DNA of 37,509 nt, from assembly GCA_030611315.1 (NCBI GenBank), contig JAUWPZ010000021.1, forward strand, positions 1 to 37,509. The letters run 5' to 3'. Below are positions 15,508-24,566 of the stretch, piece by piece. Origin of the DNA: Sedimentisphaerales bacterium (GTDB lineage Bacteria; Planctomycetota; Phycisphaerae; Sedimentisphaerales; Anaerobacaceae). The notes under the pieces were generated by a model that made no database searches, had not been told where the DNA came from, and saw nothing but the letters and a program-made list of their open reading frames with translations. Numbering within the stretch: position 1 is the first letter of the stretch; the number at the start of each line of letters is the position of its first letter. The translations under genes and the position numbers were made by a program.

Positions 15508-17646
15508 ATGTACGAAAAGCGAATCAAAATTTTTGTGGCCATAGGCGCACTGCTTCTAATCCTCTGCGTGCTCCGCCTGACGCAAATGCAGCTATTGCCC
15601 GACTCATCTCTCCCGGATGACATCGCTCGGCTAATGCGCCAACGCAGTAAATCGCGCCAGCTAAAGACCTTCAGGGGTACTATATTCGACAGAAACGGCC
15701 GCGTACTTGCCGCCGATGAACCACATTTTCATCTGTGCATAAGCTACGAGCTAAGCTCTTTTTCGGACAAGCGTGTTCTACGGGCCGAACTGCTAAAAGC
15801 CCGGCTCCAGTCAGACCCGAACGCGGCGGCAGACAAAGTAAACAGGAAATTCGAAAATGCTCTCGATGATACCCTGCACGTAATCGACAAATGCGAGCAA
15901 TTCGGCCTCCCGCGTCAAAAAACGGAAAACCGGATAAAGTCAATAAACGATAGTATATGGAACCTGTGCACCTTCATCGCATGGAGAAAGGATTACCTGG
16001 ACCCTGACATCCTGAAAAAATACGATAACCAGGTAATAAAAATCCCCCTCTCCGTCGCAATCGCCGACTTCAAAAAGAAAGAGCCCGACTCCGATGAGCG
16101 TATTAGGCTCGCCGCCAGGGTAAATATCCCCGAAATGAAAAAGGACTATCCCTTGTTTGAGCTGAAAACAGACGACGATTTTGCCGCCGCTCAGTTTGAA
16201 TTTATGGACGTCAACGGCGTCAAAATCATCCCCGAAGCACGAAGGCTCTATCCTTACAACTCCGTCGCCGCACAGACAATTGGCTGGGTCGGTCCCGTAC
16301 AGGATACGGATAAAGTACAATTCGACCCCAACGACAAACTCTCAAAATACCTCGGAGGTGAACTCTGCGGAAGAGAGGATGGCGTCGAGTATGTCTGCGA
16401 AGCAATACTTCGCGGCCGACGCGGCGAAGAAGTGTACGACATAGACCGCCGGCTCGTAAGTCAAACCCAAATACGAATCGGCAAAGACGTCCGCCTAACG
16501 CTGGATATCGAAATGCAGCAGAGGATTGAGGATTACCTGGCCAGCTACAACCACGACCCCAGCTGCGGTCCCGGAATGGCGGCCGTCGTCATCCAGGTCG
16601 GCTCCGGCGATATTCTCGCATTGGTCTCGCTTCCCGTTTACGACCTGAACTTTGTCCGGCAAAACTACAACGAACTGAACAAAAAACCCAAACCGCTCAT
16701 AAACCGGGCAATAAACCAGTGGTATCCGCCCGGCTCAGTGGTAAAGCCCGTCATTCTTATCGCCGCAATGGAAACCGGCAAAGTAACCGCGAACGAAATT
16801 ATCCACTGCCCTGCCGAAAAAAACCCAACAGGCCCCCCGAACTGCTGGATTTTCAACAGTTACTCCATAGGGCACGACAGTCAATGGCCCAACAACGCAC
16901 GCAACGCCCTCAAGGGTAGCTGCAACATATATTTCTCCCGGCTTGCAGAGAGAATTGAACCATTGGCCCTGCAGCAATGGCTCTTTCAGCTCGGATATGG
17001 CAGAAGCATCTTGCACGGCCCCACTCACATCGCCGAGAGCGTCCCGAACAGAAATTTCCGCCAGCTCTCAGGCAGAATCTCAAGTGGAACCCCGAAAGGC
17101 AAAATTTTACGTTTCGAGCAGGTACCCTCACTTACCGAACGCGAAAGAAGATGGTTCGGAATAGGCCAGGGCAAGCTCCTCGCCACGCCCCTGCAGGTGG
17201 CAAACGCCATGGCCGCCATCGCCAGGCGAGGAATATACAAACCGCCCCGCATCTTTATGGACGACCCCAACGACCCGAACTCCGCAGCTCCCGATGAGAG
17301 CATGGCCGACCTCGGCATCTCGCCGGCGACTTTGAACACAGTCTTTGAAGGAATGGCCGCCGTCGTCAACGAGTATCAAGGCACCGCCAACAAGCAATTC
17401 AAGGATTACCTCGCCTCTTTCGCCCGGCAGGATGTAAAAATCTACGGAAAGACCGGCTCTACCCAGCCCCCCAACGCCTGGTTCGCAGGCTTCGCCGAAG
17501 ACAGTTCCGGCCCCTCCCTCGCAATTGCCGTCGTCGTCGAGGGCGGACAGTCCGGAGCAAGCGACGCAGCACCTCTCGCAAGGCAGATTCTCCAGTTCTC
17601 CATCGACGCCGGATACCTCGGAAAACCCGCCCTTTCGGCAAACTAA
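15508..17646 (+). CDS. mrdA: Penicillin-binding protein 2 (MrdA), elongation transpeptidase
   Basis: Cross-links peptidoglycan in the elongation complex. N-terminal membrane helix, pedestal motif RGTIFDRNGRVLAADE, then a transpeptidase domain with active-site Ser410 (PPGSVVKP), Ser471-Cys-Asn (GSCNIYFSR) and Lys648-Thr-Gly (YGKTGSTQPP). At 712 residues it is longer than E. coli PBP2 (633) because of a charged helical insertion at about residues 80-240. The ATG at 15508 is chosen so that the helix starts near residue 6; a TTG at 15463 is possible. The gene closes the mre operon. Confidence 0.94.
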   Translation: MYEKRIKIFVAIGALLLILCVLRLTQMQLLPDSSLPDDIARLMRQRSKSRQLKTFRGTIFDRNGRVLAADEPHFHLCISYELSSFSDKRVLRAELLKARLQSDPNAAADKVNRKFENALDDTLHVIDKCEQFGLPRQKTENRIKSINDSIWNLCTFIAWRKDYLDPDILKKYDNQVIKIPLSVAIADFKKKEPDSDERIRLAARVNIPEMKKDYPLFELKTDDDFAAAQFEFMDVNGVKIIPEARRLYPYNSVAAQTIGWVGPVQDTDKVQFDPNDKLSKYLGGELCGREDGVEYVCEAILRGRRGEEVYDIDRRLVSQTQIRIGKDVRLTLDIEMQQRIEDYLASYNHDPSCGPGMAAVVIQVGSGDILALVSLPVYDLNFVRQNYNELNKKPKPLINRAINQWYPPGSVVKPVILIAAMETGKVTANEIIHCPAEKNPTGPPNCWIFNSYSIGHDSQWPNNARNALKGSCNIYFSRLAERIEPLALQQWLFQLGYGRSILHGPTHIAESVPNRNFRQLSGRISSGTPKGKILRFEQVPSLTERERRWFGIGQGKLLATPLQVANAMAAIARRGIYKPPRIFMDDPNDPNSAAPDESMADLGISPATLNTVFEGMAAVVNEYQGTANKQFKDYLASFARQDVKIYGKTGSTQPPNAWFAGFAEDSSGPSLAIAVVVEGGQSGASDAAPLARQILQFSIDAGYLGKPALSAN

Positions 17647-17690
17647 CGCCGTATTCCCCAAAAAAATACACGCAAATTACCGGGTTATTT

Positions 17691-17719
17691 CTGGCAATTC
17701 CGCCCCGATAACCTATAAT
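17691..17719 (+). promoter_or_regulatory. Promoter of the zinc-ribbon protein gene
   Basis: CTGGCA (17691-17696), 17-base spacer, perfect TATAAT (17714-17719). The short leader has a GAAGC-GGA-GCTTC hairpin at 17733-17745 before AAAGGAG and the ATG at 17777. Confidence 0.6.
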
Positions 17720-17776
17720 CTGTTCTGTGTGTGAAGCGGAGCTTCGCCATCGGCCTAAAATCGAAAGGAGTTCGTT

Positions 17777-18535
17777 ATGTATTGTCCAAAATGCGGAACA
17801 GAAAATCCACAAGGCGCCCAACTGTGCCTTTCCTGCGGCCAGAACCTCACAACCCCTGCCGTGGCTGTCGCAATTGTGCCCGGCAAAACCAGCGGTTTGG
17901 CAACCGCCTCGCTCATCCTCGCCATCCTCAGCCCGTTTACCTGTGGTATTACAGCACTGCCCGCAATCATCCTCGGCATCGTCGCCCTCGTTCAAATTTC
18001 AAAAGGTGCCGGACAACTAAAGGGAAGCGGTCAGGCAGTAGCGGGAATAGCCGTCCCCTTCGTAGCGCTGCCAATCGTGGCCCTGCTAATGGCAATCTTC
18101 ATGCCTGCGCTCGCAAGGACCCGGCAAACAGCCTTTCGGATGGTCTGCGCCACAAATCTGAAAGGGCTCGGCTCGGCAATGCTAATTTATGCCAATGACT
18201 ACGACGACAAGTATCCGACCCCTTCAGAGTGGTGCGAGCTATTAGTTGAACACGTCGAAGTAACCCCCAAATCGTTCCTTTGCAAGGGTGCGCCCGAAGG
18301 CCCCTGCAACTACGCTATGAACGAAAACGCAGCGAAACTGGGTCTAAAGGCCCCGCCCGATATGGTTCTGCTCTTCGAGAGCACACCAGGCTGGAACCAA
18401 TCCGGCGGACCAGAACTGCTCACCACGGAAAACCACCAGGGCGATGGCTGCAACATCCTCTTTATGGACGGCTACGTGGAATTCGTAAAAACACAACGGC
18501 TGAATGAATTGCTCTGGAAACTACCCGACCAATAG
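17777..18535 (+). CDS. Zinc-ribbon/DUF4190 protein with prepilin-like C-terminal domain
   Basis: Three parts in 252 residues: a zinc ribbon (CPKCG at 3-7, CLSCG at about 17-21), a DUF4190 double membrane hairpin (TSGLATASLILAIL, GIVALVQISKGAGQLKGSGQ), and a domain that begins FMPALARTRQTAFRMVCATN and ends ILFMDGYVEFV. The last part matches the body of planctomycete prepilin-like proteins (helix, NLKGLGSAMLIYANDYDDKYP, and a final M-D-G-x-V), here without a prepilin cleavage site. The zinc ribbon would be cytoplasmic and the C-terminal domain outside. Function unknown; strong promoter and ribosome site. Confidence 0.8.
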   Translation: MYCPKCGTENPQGAQLCLSCGQNLTTPAVAVAIVPGKTSGLATASLILAILSPFTCGITALPAIILGIVALVQISKGAGQLKGSGQAVAGIAVPFVALPIVALLMAIFMPALARTRQTAFRMVCATNLKGLGSAMLIYANDYDDKYPTPSEWCELLVEHVEVTPKSFLCKGAPEGPCNYAMNENAAKLGLKAPPDMVLLFESTPGWNQSGGPELLTTENHQGDGCNILFMDGYVEFVKTQRLNELLWKLPDQ

Positions 18536-18845
18536 AGCCGGTTATTCGACGGCCCCCTCTTATATCAAATACAGTTAATACGAGCCGATTGACCATTAGT
18601 GTCATTCCCGCGAAGCTTGTGCCCGCGAAAGCGGGTAGCGGGAATCCAGAAGATTCATTGTTTAGCCTGACTATCGGGGCATCGGCTCTTTTACTGAAAT
18701 TATTATTACATATTTCCACCCGAGCTCCATTGTGCCGCAACCCCCAATTCCATTCGCGATTCAGAAACTACAAACCACGAACAATGAACTAAACACTCAA
18801 AACTGAATTTCCTCTTCTGTCTCCTGACTCCTGTCTTCTCTATGG
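18536..18845. other. Convergent intergenic region with repeats
   Basis: Between two converging genes. It holds the palindrome at 18601-18649 and then word-like low-complexity sequence near 18770-18840 (CTGTCTCCTGACTCCTGTC). No gene is seen. Confidence 0.6.
18601..18649. repeat. REP-like palindrome
   Basis: Nested hairpin: TTCCCGC (18605-18611) pairs with GCGGGAA (18638-18644), enclosing CCCGC-GAAA-GCGGG (18622-18635). Short palindromes of the GTCATTCCCGC...GCGGGAATCCAG type are dispersed in many bacterial genomes. Between convergent genes it could also act as a two-way transcription stop. Confidence 0.65.
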
Positions 18846-19931
18846 TCAAATATCTCCAGGTGCTATGCTTACCGGATTGTCTAATTTCTCGAACACCCCC
18901 GCAAGTATCTCGAAGAATTTCTCATTATCCGGCCAGAGAATCCTCTCATCATCGGGCATCGGCTCATCAAGCTGGCCAAGAAATCTGCCCACCACCTCCT
19001 CATTCAATTCATCGGCCCAAATCCCCAACCCCAGCTTCTCTATGTAATGTGCATTGATTATCTGCTCATACTGCCCCGCAACAGGCAGCAGCAGAGTTTT
19101 TTTCCTCAGATAAAGGCACTCGCTTATCAACGAAAATCCCGCCGACGCAATAACTCCTCTCGCGCCGGCAAGGTCGGCCAGAAATCCTTCCGTCGAGCGC
19201 TCCTTGAAAACACAATTTCCCTCCTCGGAGCTTTTGGCGAATCCGTAAATATAGAACTTCCGAGGCGCAAATTTACCAAGAATCTCTCGCAATCTCTCTT
19301 CTCCCTCGCCCGTAGTCGAATACAAAAGTATATGCTCGCCATGCCTCGGCTCCAGCTCCCCGACCACAGGCCGAACTACAGGCCCCGCCAGAACCGCCGA
19401 ATCCATCCGCAAAGGCGCCTTGAAAAAATTGATGACCACGTATGCCGCCGCACCAACATAGTGACACTTCGTCACCACGGTGGCCGTCAGCCGGGAAAAC
19501 CAGTTCTCCGATGGGTGGTCCAGCTCACACAGCGTCAGAACGTGCTCGTGGTCGATACTGATAAACGGCACGCCCTTTCGCCAAGCCCACCACGCACTGA
19601 AAGGCTCAAAATCCGATATTACAAGCTCCGGACCAAAAGGCTCAAAATGCCGCTTGAAAAGCTCATCATTCTCCCGGTTCGCCTCGGGCAGCTTCAGGAG
19701 GTTTCTCTTGATGGTCTCCGATTTATCTATTCGCCCTCCTTCGAAGGCAAAGGACAGTCCGAAAATTTTCTTCACGCGCTCCCCGAAATACTGCTTGAGA
19801 TAAAGCAGTGACTTCTGCGACCCGACAAACATCACATCGTTGCCCGCATCGAGAAGTCTTTGTCCTATCAGGTGTGACCGGCTGCTGTGTCCGAACCCCT
19901 CCCCTGCTACGCCGTAGATTATCTTCGCCAT
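18846..19931 (-). CDS. Glycosyltransferase (MJ1255/UDP-glucuronosyltransferase-like, GT-B fold)
   Basis: Starts MAKIIYGVAGEGFGHSSRSH, the nucleotide-sugar transferase pattern in which G-x-G-F-G-H-x-x-R is the N-terminal glycine loop. It carries the donor-site region GARGVIASAGFSLISECLYL and LLLPVAGQYEQIINAHYIEKLG of the MurG/UGT superfamily. The family comprises predicted glycosyltransferases of the MJ1255/VC2487 type; acceptor unknown. Its start lies 21 bases after the ftsI stop, so it is probably the last gene of the division cluster, where murE and murF would usually be. A role in lipid or wall glycosylation is inference. Confidence 0.82.
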   Translation of the reverse strand: MAKIIYGVAGEGFGHSSRSHLIGQRLLDAGNDVMFVGSQKSLLYLKQYFGERVKKIFGLSFAFEGGRIDKSETIKRNLLKLPEANRENDELFKRHFEPFGPELVISDFEPFSAWWAWRKGVPFISIDHEHVLTLCELDHPSENWFSRLTATVVTKCHYVGAAAYVVINFFKAPLRMDSAVLAGPVVRPVVGELEPRHGEHILLYSTTGEGEERLREILGKFAPRKFYIYGFAKSSEEGNCVFKERSTEGFLADLAGARGVIASAGFSLISECLYLRKKTLLLPVAGQYEQIINAHYIEKLGLGIWADELNEEVVGRFLGQLDEPMPDDERILWPDNEKFFEILAGVFEKLDNPVSIAPGDI

Positions 19932-19952
19932 ACAAGCGTCTCTCGTTTTGTC

Positions 19953-21722
19953 TTACCCGCCTTGTCTTTCCAGGTAGTTCATCGTCTTTTCGATTATTTT
20001 CGCCGCCACCGGCGAGGCCACCACTCCGCCGGTATACCCCTTGCCCAGCCTCTTGTTTGGCTTACGAATCGAGACCAGAACAATCACTGCCGGCTCTTCC
20101 GCCGGTGCGCCGGCTACAAACGAAGCAATATAATCGTCCGTAGAATAACCCTTCCCGTCTTTAAGGGCAATGTTGGCGGTCCCCGTCTTGCCGAAAACCT
20201 GCCATTTTTCCAGCCTGGCCCTTTTGCCCGTCCCCTCGTTAACCACACCCACCATAGCATCCTTCACCCAGTTGGCAACATCAGGCCTGATGATATAACC
20301 CACCGGCGGCACCGGCCGTCTCACCTCGATTACATTGCCCTCGTTATCTAACATCGCCAGCACTAAGTGTGGATGGACCAATCGACCCCCGTTGGCAATA
20401 ACACAAAACGCCTGAACCAATTGCAAGGCCGTTACCGTAATCTCCTGTCCGAAAGGTATCCGCGTTTCGCTGTATCCCGTCCACTCCCCGACCGGACGCA
20501 GAAACCCATCGGCCTCACCCGACAGCTCAATTCCAACTCTTTTACCAAAGCCGAACTGCTCCAATCCATCATGAAGTCTTTTTCTGCCCAGTTTCTGTCC
20601 GACCTTGGCCATCCCTATATTGCTTGATTTAACCAGAATCATTCGCAGCGGCAGGTTGCCGAAACCATTACGATATTCACCTATCCGCCCGAATCCCTTG
20701 CCGGAATAGCTCCCGTTTTCGCAGAATATCGTATCATTTTTGCTCACGGCCACCGCTTCAAGCCCGATGGCCATTGCTATCGGTTTCATAATACTGCCCG
20801 GCTCAAACTCATCGCTAAGAGCCGTGTTGCGCCGGTCATTCGGGTCCACCGAGTGCGCCTCGGCAGGGTCATAGTCCGGCAGAGAAACCATAGCCAAAAT
20901 CTCTCCGGTCTGTGGGTCAGCCACCACTGCCAGCGCTGATTCGGCCTCGTAACTCTTGTATCGCTCCATAAGGGCGCTTCGTGTAAACTCCTGAATTGCC
21001 GAATCAATTGTCAGAATAAGCCCGTTGCCGTCCGTCAAAACGCCCTTGCGCTGCTTTAACCGAATAGGACGTCGCCCGGCATCAGCCAGGAATATACTGG
21101 ACGCCGAAGAACCGCTCAGTTCCTTGTTGTACTTGAACTCAATGCCCTCTAGCCCCTGTTTCTCATCTCTGCTCGTAAAACCAACAATGCTCGCAACCAG
21201 ACGCCCCAGCGGATAATGCCTTCGCCGGCCGGACTCCACCGCGATACCGCGATGAATCCTTTTTCTTTTCTTCTTGGCGATAATCTCGTCTTTAGCCGGC
21301 TCCTCGGCCTCTTCGCTCTCAGTCTCCCGGCCCATCACCCTATCACACTCATCCGCCTCGGCGTCCTCCTTGATTCTTACATACCCTGATTTCTTGTTTT
21401 TTGTGATAAGTTCGTATATTTCTCCAGCCTCCATATCAAGGACCTCCGCGAGCTTGGTCGAGACTTCCTCCGGGTTCTCTATAATTCTCGGTTCGGCTTT
21501 AATAACCAGAACCGTATTACTCGCCGCAAGGATCGTCCCGCGGCGGTCATAAATCGTGCCGCGCTGCGGACTAAAAGAGCTAAGCGACTGCTGCTGTACG
21601 AAACTTTTATCAATGTAAAATTTGCTCTTGAACTTCTGAAGATAGAAGCACCGCCCCGCAAGTCCCAAAAACACCGCCGCCACCAGCACAAGGAAAAATA
21701 TCGTAACCCGAACGTTCCTCAA
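19953..21722 (-). CDS. ftsI: Division transpeptidase FtsI (PBP3)
   Basis: Septal class B penicillin-binding protein. Signal-anchor helix, RGTIYDRRGTILAASN pedestal motif, then the transpeptidase triad: Ser in FEPGSIMKPIA, SSN in VKSSNIGMAKVG, and KTG in FGKTGTANIALKDGKG. 589 residues, close to E. coli FtsI (588). It carries a lysine/glutamate-rich insertion before KRKRIHRGIAVESGRRRHYP. It starts with TTG at 21722, supported by GAGGGG seven bases upstream. It belongs to the leftward mraZ-rsmH-LysM-ftsL-ftsI series. Confidence 0.93.
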   Translation of the reverse strand: MRNVRVTIFFLVLVAAVFLGLAGRCFYLQKFKSKFYIDKSFVQQQSLSSFSPQRGTIYDRRGTILAASNTVLVIKAEPRIIENPEEVSTKLAEVLDMEAGEIYELITKNKKSGYVRIKEDAEADECDRVMGRETESEEAEEPAKDEIIAKKKRKRIHRGIAVESGRRRHYPLGRLVASIVGFTSRDEKQGLEGIEFKYNKELSGSSASSIFLADAGRRPIRLKQRKGVLTDGNGLILTIDSAIQEFTRSALMERYKSYEAESALAVVADPQTGEILAMVSLPDYDPAEAHSVDPNDRRNTALSDEFEPGSIMKPIAMAIGLEAVAVSKNDTIFCENGSYSGKGFGRIGEYRNGFGNLPLRMILVKSSNIGMAKVGQKLGRKRLHDGLEQFGFGKRVGIELSGEADGFLRPVGEWTGYSETRIPFGQEITVTALQLVQAFCVIANGGRLVHPHLVLAMLDNEGNVIEVRRPVPPVGYIIRPDVANWVKDAMVGVVNEGTGKRARLEKWQVFGKTGTANIALKDGKGYSTDDYIASFVAGAPAEEPAVIVLVSIRKPNKRLGKGYTGGVVASPVAAKIIEKTMNYLERQGG

Positions 21723-21791
21723 ATCTTACCCCTCGAAACTGTGAAACTTTTTATACAAAATAAAATACTCAACTTGACTGACCTTTTGAGC

Positions 21792-21905
21792 TGTCATGCT
21801 GAGCGCAGCGAAGCATCTGGCCTTAACATAGGATTGGGGCCGATTGCGAGCGTGAGATTCTTCGCTTCGCTCAGACCTGTCCTTGAGCGAAGCGAAGGAA
21901 TGACA
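21792..21905. repeat. MITE-like palindromic element between ftsL and ftsI
   Basis: 114 bases bounded by TGTCAT and ATGACA inverted ends, with GAGCGCAGCGAAG and CTTCGCTTCGCTC inside. Short elements with TGTCAT...GCTGAGCGCAGCGAAGC text recur in many environmental genomes. It has no open frame of its own. It lies within the transcribed space of a division operon, so it will be part of the message unless processed. Confidence 0.65.
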
Positions 21906-21994
21906 AATTACGTATGTTCCTGCCAACACAATACTTATTCCAAACCCAGTCAAGTTGAACAAAATATTCTTCCGCCCCTTACATATCGACAAGC

Positions 21995-22213
21995 CTATTC
22001 TTCTTCAATTCGCTGCAAAACTGCCATGGGATTGATTAACTGTTCCACACGAAGTTGCTTTTCACGAAGCTCTCGTTCCAGCCGGTCCTGTTTGACCCCG
22101 TCCGCCCAGAGCTTGTAAAAAACACGATTGTTGGCACTGCGAAGGTAAACTGCGAGAATCAGAATGGCCGTAAAACAGAAAATGGCAAAAACAAAGCGAA
22201 ACTGGAATCTCAT
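21995..22213 (-). CDS. ftsL: FtsL-like division protein
   Basis: A 72-residue protein with a short basic start (MRFQFRF), one membrane helix (VFAIFCFTAILILAVYL) and a coiled coil (LERELREKQLRVEQLINPM). This is the layout of FtsL, which forms a trimeric complex with FtsB and FtsQ to switch on septal wall synthesis. Sequence conservation of FtsL is low, so the call relies on size, topology and location between rsmH and ftsI. ATG at 22213 is favoured over TTG 22252 because the helix then starts near residue 8 and AAAGAG lies ahead. Confidence 0.68.
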   Translation of the reverse strand: MRFQFRFVFAIFCFTAILILAVYLRSANNRVFYKLWADGVKQDRLERELREKQLRVEQLINPMAVLQRIEEE

Positions 22214-22327
22214 AACTCTTTTCAGCGAACAGCTTCCCGTATCCTCATTCAACTCTCAACAGAAACCTGTAACTTGATAATACAGGAATTTGTAATAGTA
22301 GCGAATATAGGCAATATAGCCAACAAT

Positions 22328-22368
22328 GTTTAGCCCCCAGGTTTATCCTGGGGGTCTCGCCGAAGGCG
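22328..22368 (+). repeat. TTTAG hairpin element, copy 1
   Basis: GTTTAG followed by CCCCCAGG (22334-22341), loop TTTAT, CCTGGGGG (22347-22354), then a small CGCC-GAA-GGCG hairpin (22358-22368). It lies antisense in the gap between the LysM gene and ftsL and belongs to the family at 25312, 32210, 34029, 34088 and 34156. Confidence 0.7.
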
Positions 22369-22385
22369 GATAAATTTTACCTCTG

Positions 22386-23267
22386 CTATTTGGCCGGAAT
22401 CTTCAGGGCGATACCAATCTTGAGACTATCATCGCTGGTCAAAACATCGGAATTGAGTTTGCTTATCTCCTTGTAGCGGCTGCCGTTGCCAAGCTGCTCG
22501 GCGGCAATCTTCCACAAGCTGTCGCCTTCCTTAATCACATATTTTTTCGTATTGGTCGCACCGCCTCCGACAACCGATATGCCTTTTCGCCCGATACTCT
22601 TGACCTTCTCAAATATCGAAGCCGAAAGGGCTCCGCTGCTTGTCTCTTTACTCGGCGTCGAGGCCGGAAGAGGCGGTATGATAAGTTTTTGCCCTTCATA
22701 AATCGCGTCAGGCGATTTCAACAGCTTGTTATTGGCCTGGAATATCCTCGTGATATTCACTCTCTTATTGCCCTCTTCAGGCCCATAAAACTTCTTGGCA
22801 ACAGTAGCAAGGTTATCACCCTTCAAAAGAACATAAGTCTTCGGCGCCGCCCGCTCGATTGGCTCGGGCTTATTGATTATGCCTTTGTCCTCAATACCTA
22901 CCCCGGGAACAATCGGCACAATTTTCTTTTCTGTAACTTCCACAAGCGAAATATCCGTCATAAACGAAGTATCTCTCGCGGCACCAAGGATATCGCTCGT
23001 TGGAATACGCCAGCGAATGTCATTCTCGCCCCCTAACAAAGACATATCTTCACCAGGCTGCCTTCTTATTGGCCCGGGCCGATTGAAAATGTCGCCTTTA
23101 GGCTCCTTGACCGTATTCTCAGGCGGGCCATTCTGCAATGTAACCATACCGTCCGTTGTCAGCTCATTTGTATCATTACGAAAACTCGGCAGGCCGTTAA
23201 TTATAAAGGCAATGATAAATATAAAGACCAAACCTAACAACAATCCTATCTTGGCGTCCGAAGTCAT
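22386..23267 (-). CDS. LysM-domain membrane protein
   Basis: N-terminal helix (IGLLLGLVFIFIIAFIINGL), a Pro/Glu-rich linker, and two LysM domains, one at about 143-200 (TYVLLKGDNLATVAKKFYG) and one at the end (KYVIKEGDSLWKIAAEQLGN). LysM binds N-acetylglucosamine in peptidoglycan. The protein is anchored in the inner membrane and reaches the wall. Its place between rsmH and ftsL points to a role in division, perhaps localising septal machinery. Ribosome site GGAG lies eight bases upstream of the ATG. Confidence 0.88.
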   Translation of the reverse strand: MTSDAKIGLLLGLVFIFIIAFIINGLPSFRNDTNELTTDGMVTLQNGPPENTVKEPKGDIFNRPGPIRRQPGEDMSLLGGENDIRWRIPTSDILGAARDTSFMTDISLVEVTEKKIVPIVPGVGIEDKGIINKPEPIERAAPKTYVLLKGDNLATVAKKFYGPEEGNKRVNITRIFQANNKLLKSPDAIYEGQKLIIPPLPASTPSKETSSGALSASIFEKVKSIGRKGISVVGGGATNTKKYVIKEGDSLWKIAAEQLGNGSRYKEISKLNSDVLTSDDSLKIGIALKIPAK

Positions 23268-23339
23268 AGCGAAACTCCATTATTCTTGCGTTATTATTTA
23301 CTCGTTGGTATTTGCCGCCTAATTTGGGCCCAATACCGT

Positions 23340-24260
23340 CTAACACGTCATCTTCTTTTGTGCGATTCTCAGCTTTGCGCTCCGTGCACGCGGATTCTCT
23401 GCAATCTCATCTCGGCTCGCAATTAAAGGTTTTTTGGTGAGAATCCTGTAAATGTTCTCCTTATCATTTTGCCTGAAGTTGTGTTTGACCAATCTATCTT
23501 CAAGGCTGTGATAGCTGATAACAGCTATATAACCATTCTTCTTCAGCACCTCCACCGCTGCTTCAAGCAGTTTGGCCAAATTATCCAACTCGTCATTGAC
23601 GGCAATCCTGAGCGCCTGAAAGGTCCTCGTGGCCGGATGTATCCTGCTTCTTCGTCCTTTCGCGGGCTGCCCGAGTGCCTTACAAACTAACGCCGCCAAC
23701 TGGCCGGTCGTGGTTATAGGCTCACCCCGGCGGTGCCGCACGATAAAACGTGCTATCCGCCGAGAAGCCCTATCCTGGCCGTATTTGTAAATCAAATCAG
23801 CCAGGCTGCTTTCGTCCGCTTGATTAACTATATCGGCAGCAGTGGTCTTTATTCTTTGGTCAATTCTCATATCCAGAGGCATATTTGTCTGGAAACTAAG
23901 ACCATACCCCTCATCCGCCAACTGCGCCGAGCAAAGGCCCAAATCCGCCAATATGAAATCGCACCTCTCAACCCCCTGTCCCCGAACCTGCTCCGCTATC
24001 TCGGAAAAATTTGAATTAAGCAGAACAACCTTACAAGCAAGCTCCTTTAACCTCGACCGGGCCCTCTGGATAGCCTTTTTATCGACATCCAGCCCAATAA
24101 TTACTCCTTCCGGGCCCAAAGTCTTTCCGAACAGTAAACTATGACCTCCGTATCCTATGGTCGCATCGACCATCACCCCATCCGGCGGTAAGTTTATCTG
24201 TTCGGCTAACGTACCTGCAAGAACGGGAATATGTGCCACTCTCGAACCATTCACTTCCAT
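23340..24260 (-). CDS. rsmH: 16S rRNA (cytosine1402-N4) methyltransferase RsmH
   Basis: Methylates C1402 of 16S rRNA with S-adenosylmethionine; historically MraW. Conserved landmarks: HIPVLAGTLAEQINL, SAM motif VDATIGYGGHSLLF, LADLGLCSAQL, GYGLSFQTNMPLDMRID, ATRTFQALRIAVNDELDNL and VISYHSLEDRLVKHNF. 306 residues, usual length. ATG 24260 is preferred; TTG 24278 would lengthen the protein by six residues. Second conserved gene of the mra region. Confidence 0.95.
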   Translation of the reverse strand: MEVNGSRVAHIPVLAGTLAEQINLPPDGVMVDATIGYGGHSLLFGKTLGPEGVIIGLDVDKKAIQRARSRLKELACKVVLLNSNFSEIAEQVRGQGVERCDFILADLGLCSAQLADEGYGLSFQTNMPLDMRIDQRIKTTAADIVNQADESSLADLIYKYGQDRASRRIARFIVRHRRGEPITTTGQLAALVCKALGQPAKGRRSRIHPATRTFQALRIAVNDELDNLAKLLEAAVEVLKKNGYIAVISYHSLEDRLVKHNFRQNDKENIYRILTKKPLIASRDEIAENPRARSAKLRIAQKKMTC

Positions 24261-24337
24261 CGTATCGCGTATCTCCAATTGCTAACCCGCAGCATCGGGA
24301 TTCCCCACAACTACAAATACGCACCAAAAACCGCCGC

Positions 24338-24547
24338 TCAACCTACGGCCACTGCGTTCTGCCGGCCCTGAAGCTTCTTAACGGCGGACGAAAACCTAAC
24401 GCCCGAATACGCCTTATCCAGACCCTTCAAGTGCTCCAGCCTCTCACTAAGAATCGCCAGCGAAGTAAACGTCTGCTCGTCAACCTCTCTTTCGCCCGCG
24501 AGACTTTCGGCAACATTCTGACAATGGTTCGAATACAATTCAGCCAT
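24338..24547 (-). CDS. 69-residue protein between mraZ and rsmH
   Basis: From ATG 24547, with a strong GGAGG four bases upstream, to the stop at 24338. The sequence is charged and helical (MAELYSNHCQNVAESLAGER, then LAILSERLEHLKGLDKAYSG), with no signal or membrane segment. A longer open frame reaches into mraZ, but the ribosome site fixes this start. Family not recognised; synteny with mra genes suggests a small accessory cytoplasmic protein. Confidence 0.7.
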   Translation of the reverse strand: MAELYSNHCQNVAESLAGEREVDEQTFTSLAILSERLEHLKGLDKAYSGVRFSSAVKKLQGRQNAVAVG

Positions 24548-24566
24548 TCTGCCTCCAATCCCAAAG

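Noticed and set aside
21726-21992. 88-codon minus frame between ftsL and ftsI
   Set aside because: It is read mostly through the TGTCAT palindromic repeat and has no features of a protein.
22214-22252. Longer ftsL from TTG 22252
   Set aside because: The ATG at 22213 gives the normal short cytoplasmic start before the membrane helix and has its own ribosome site.
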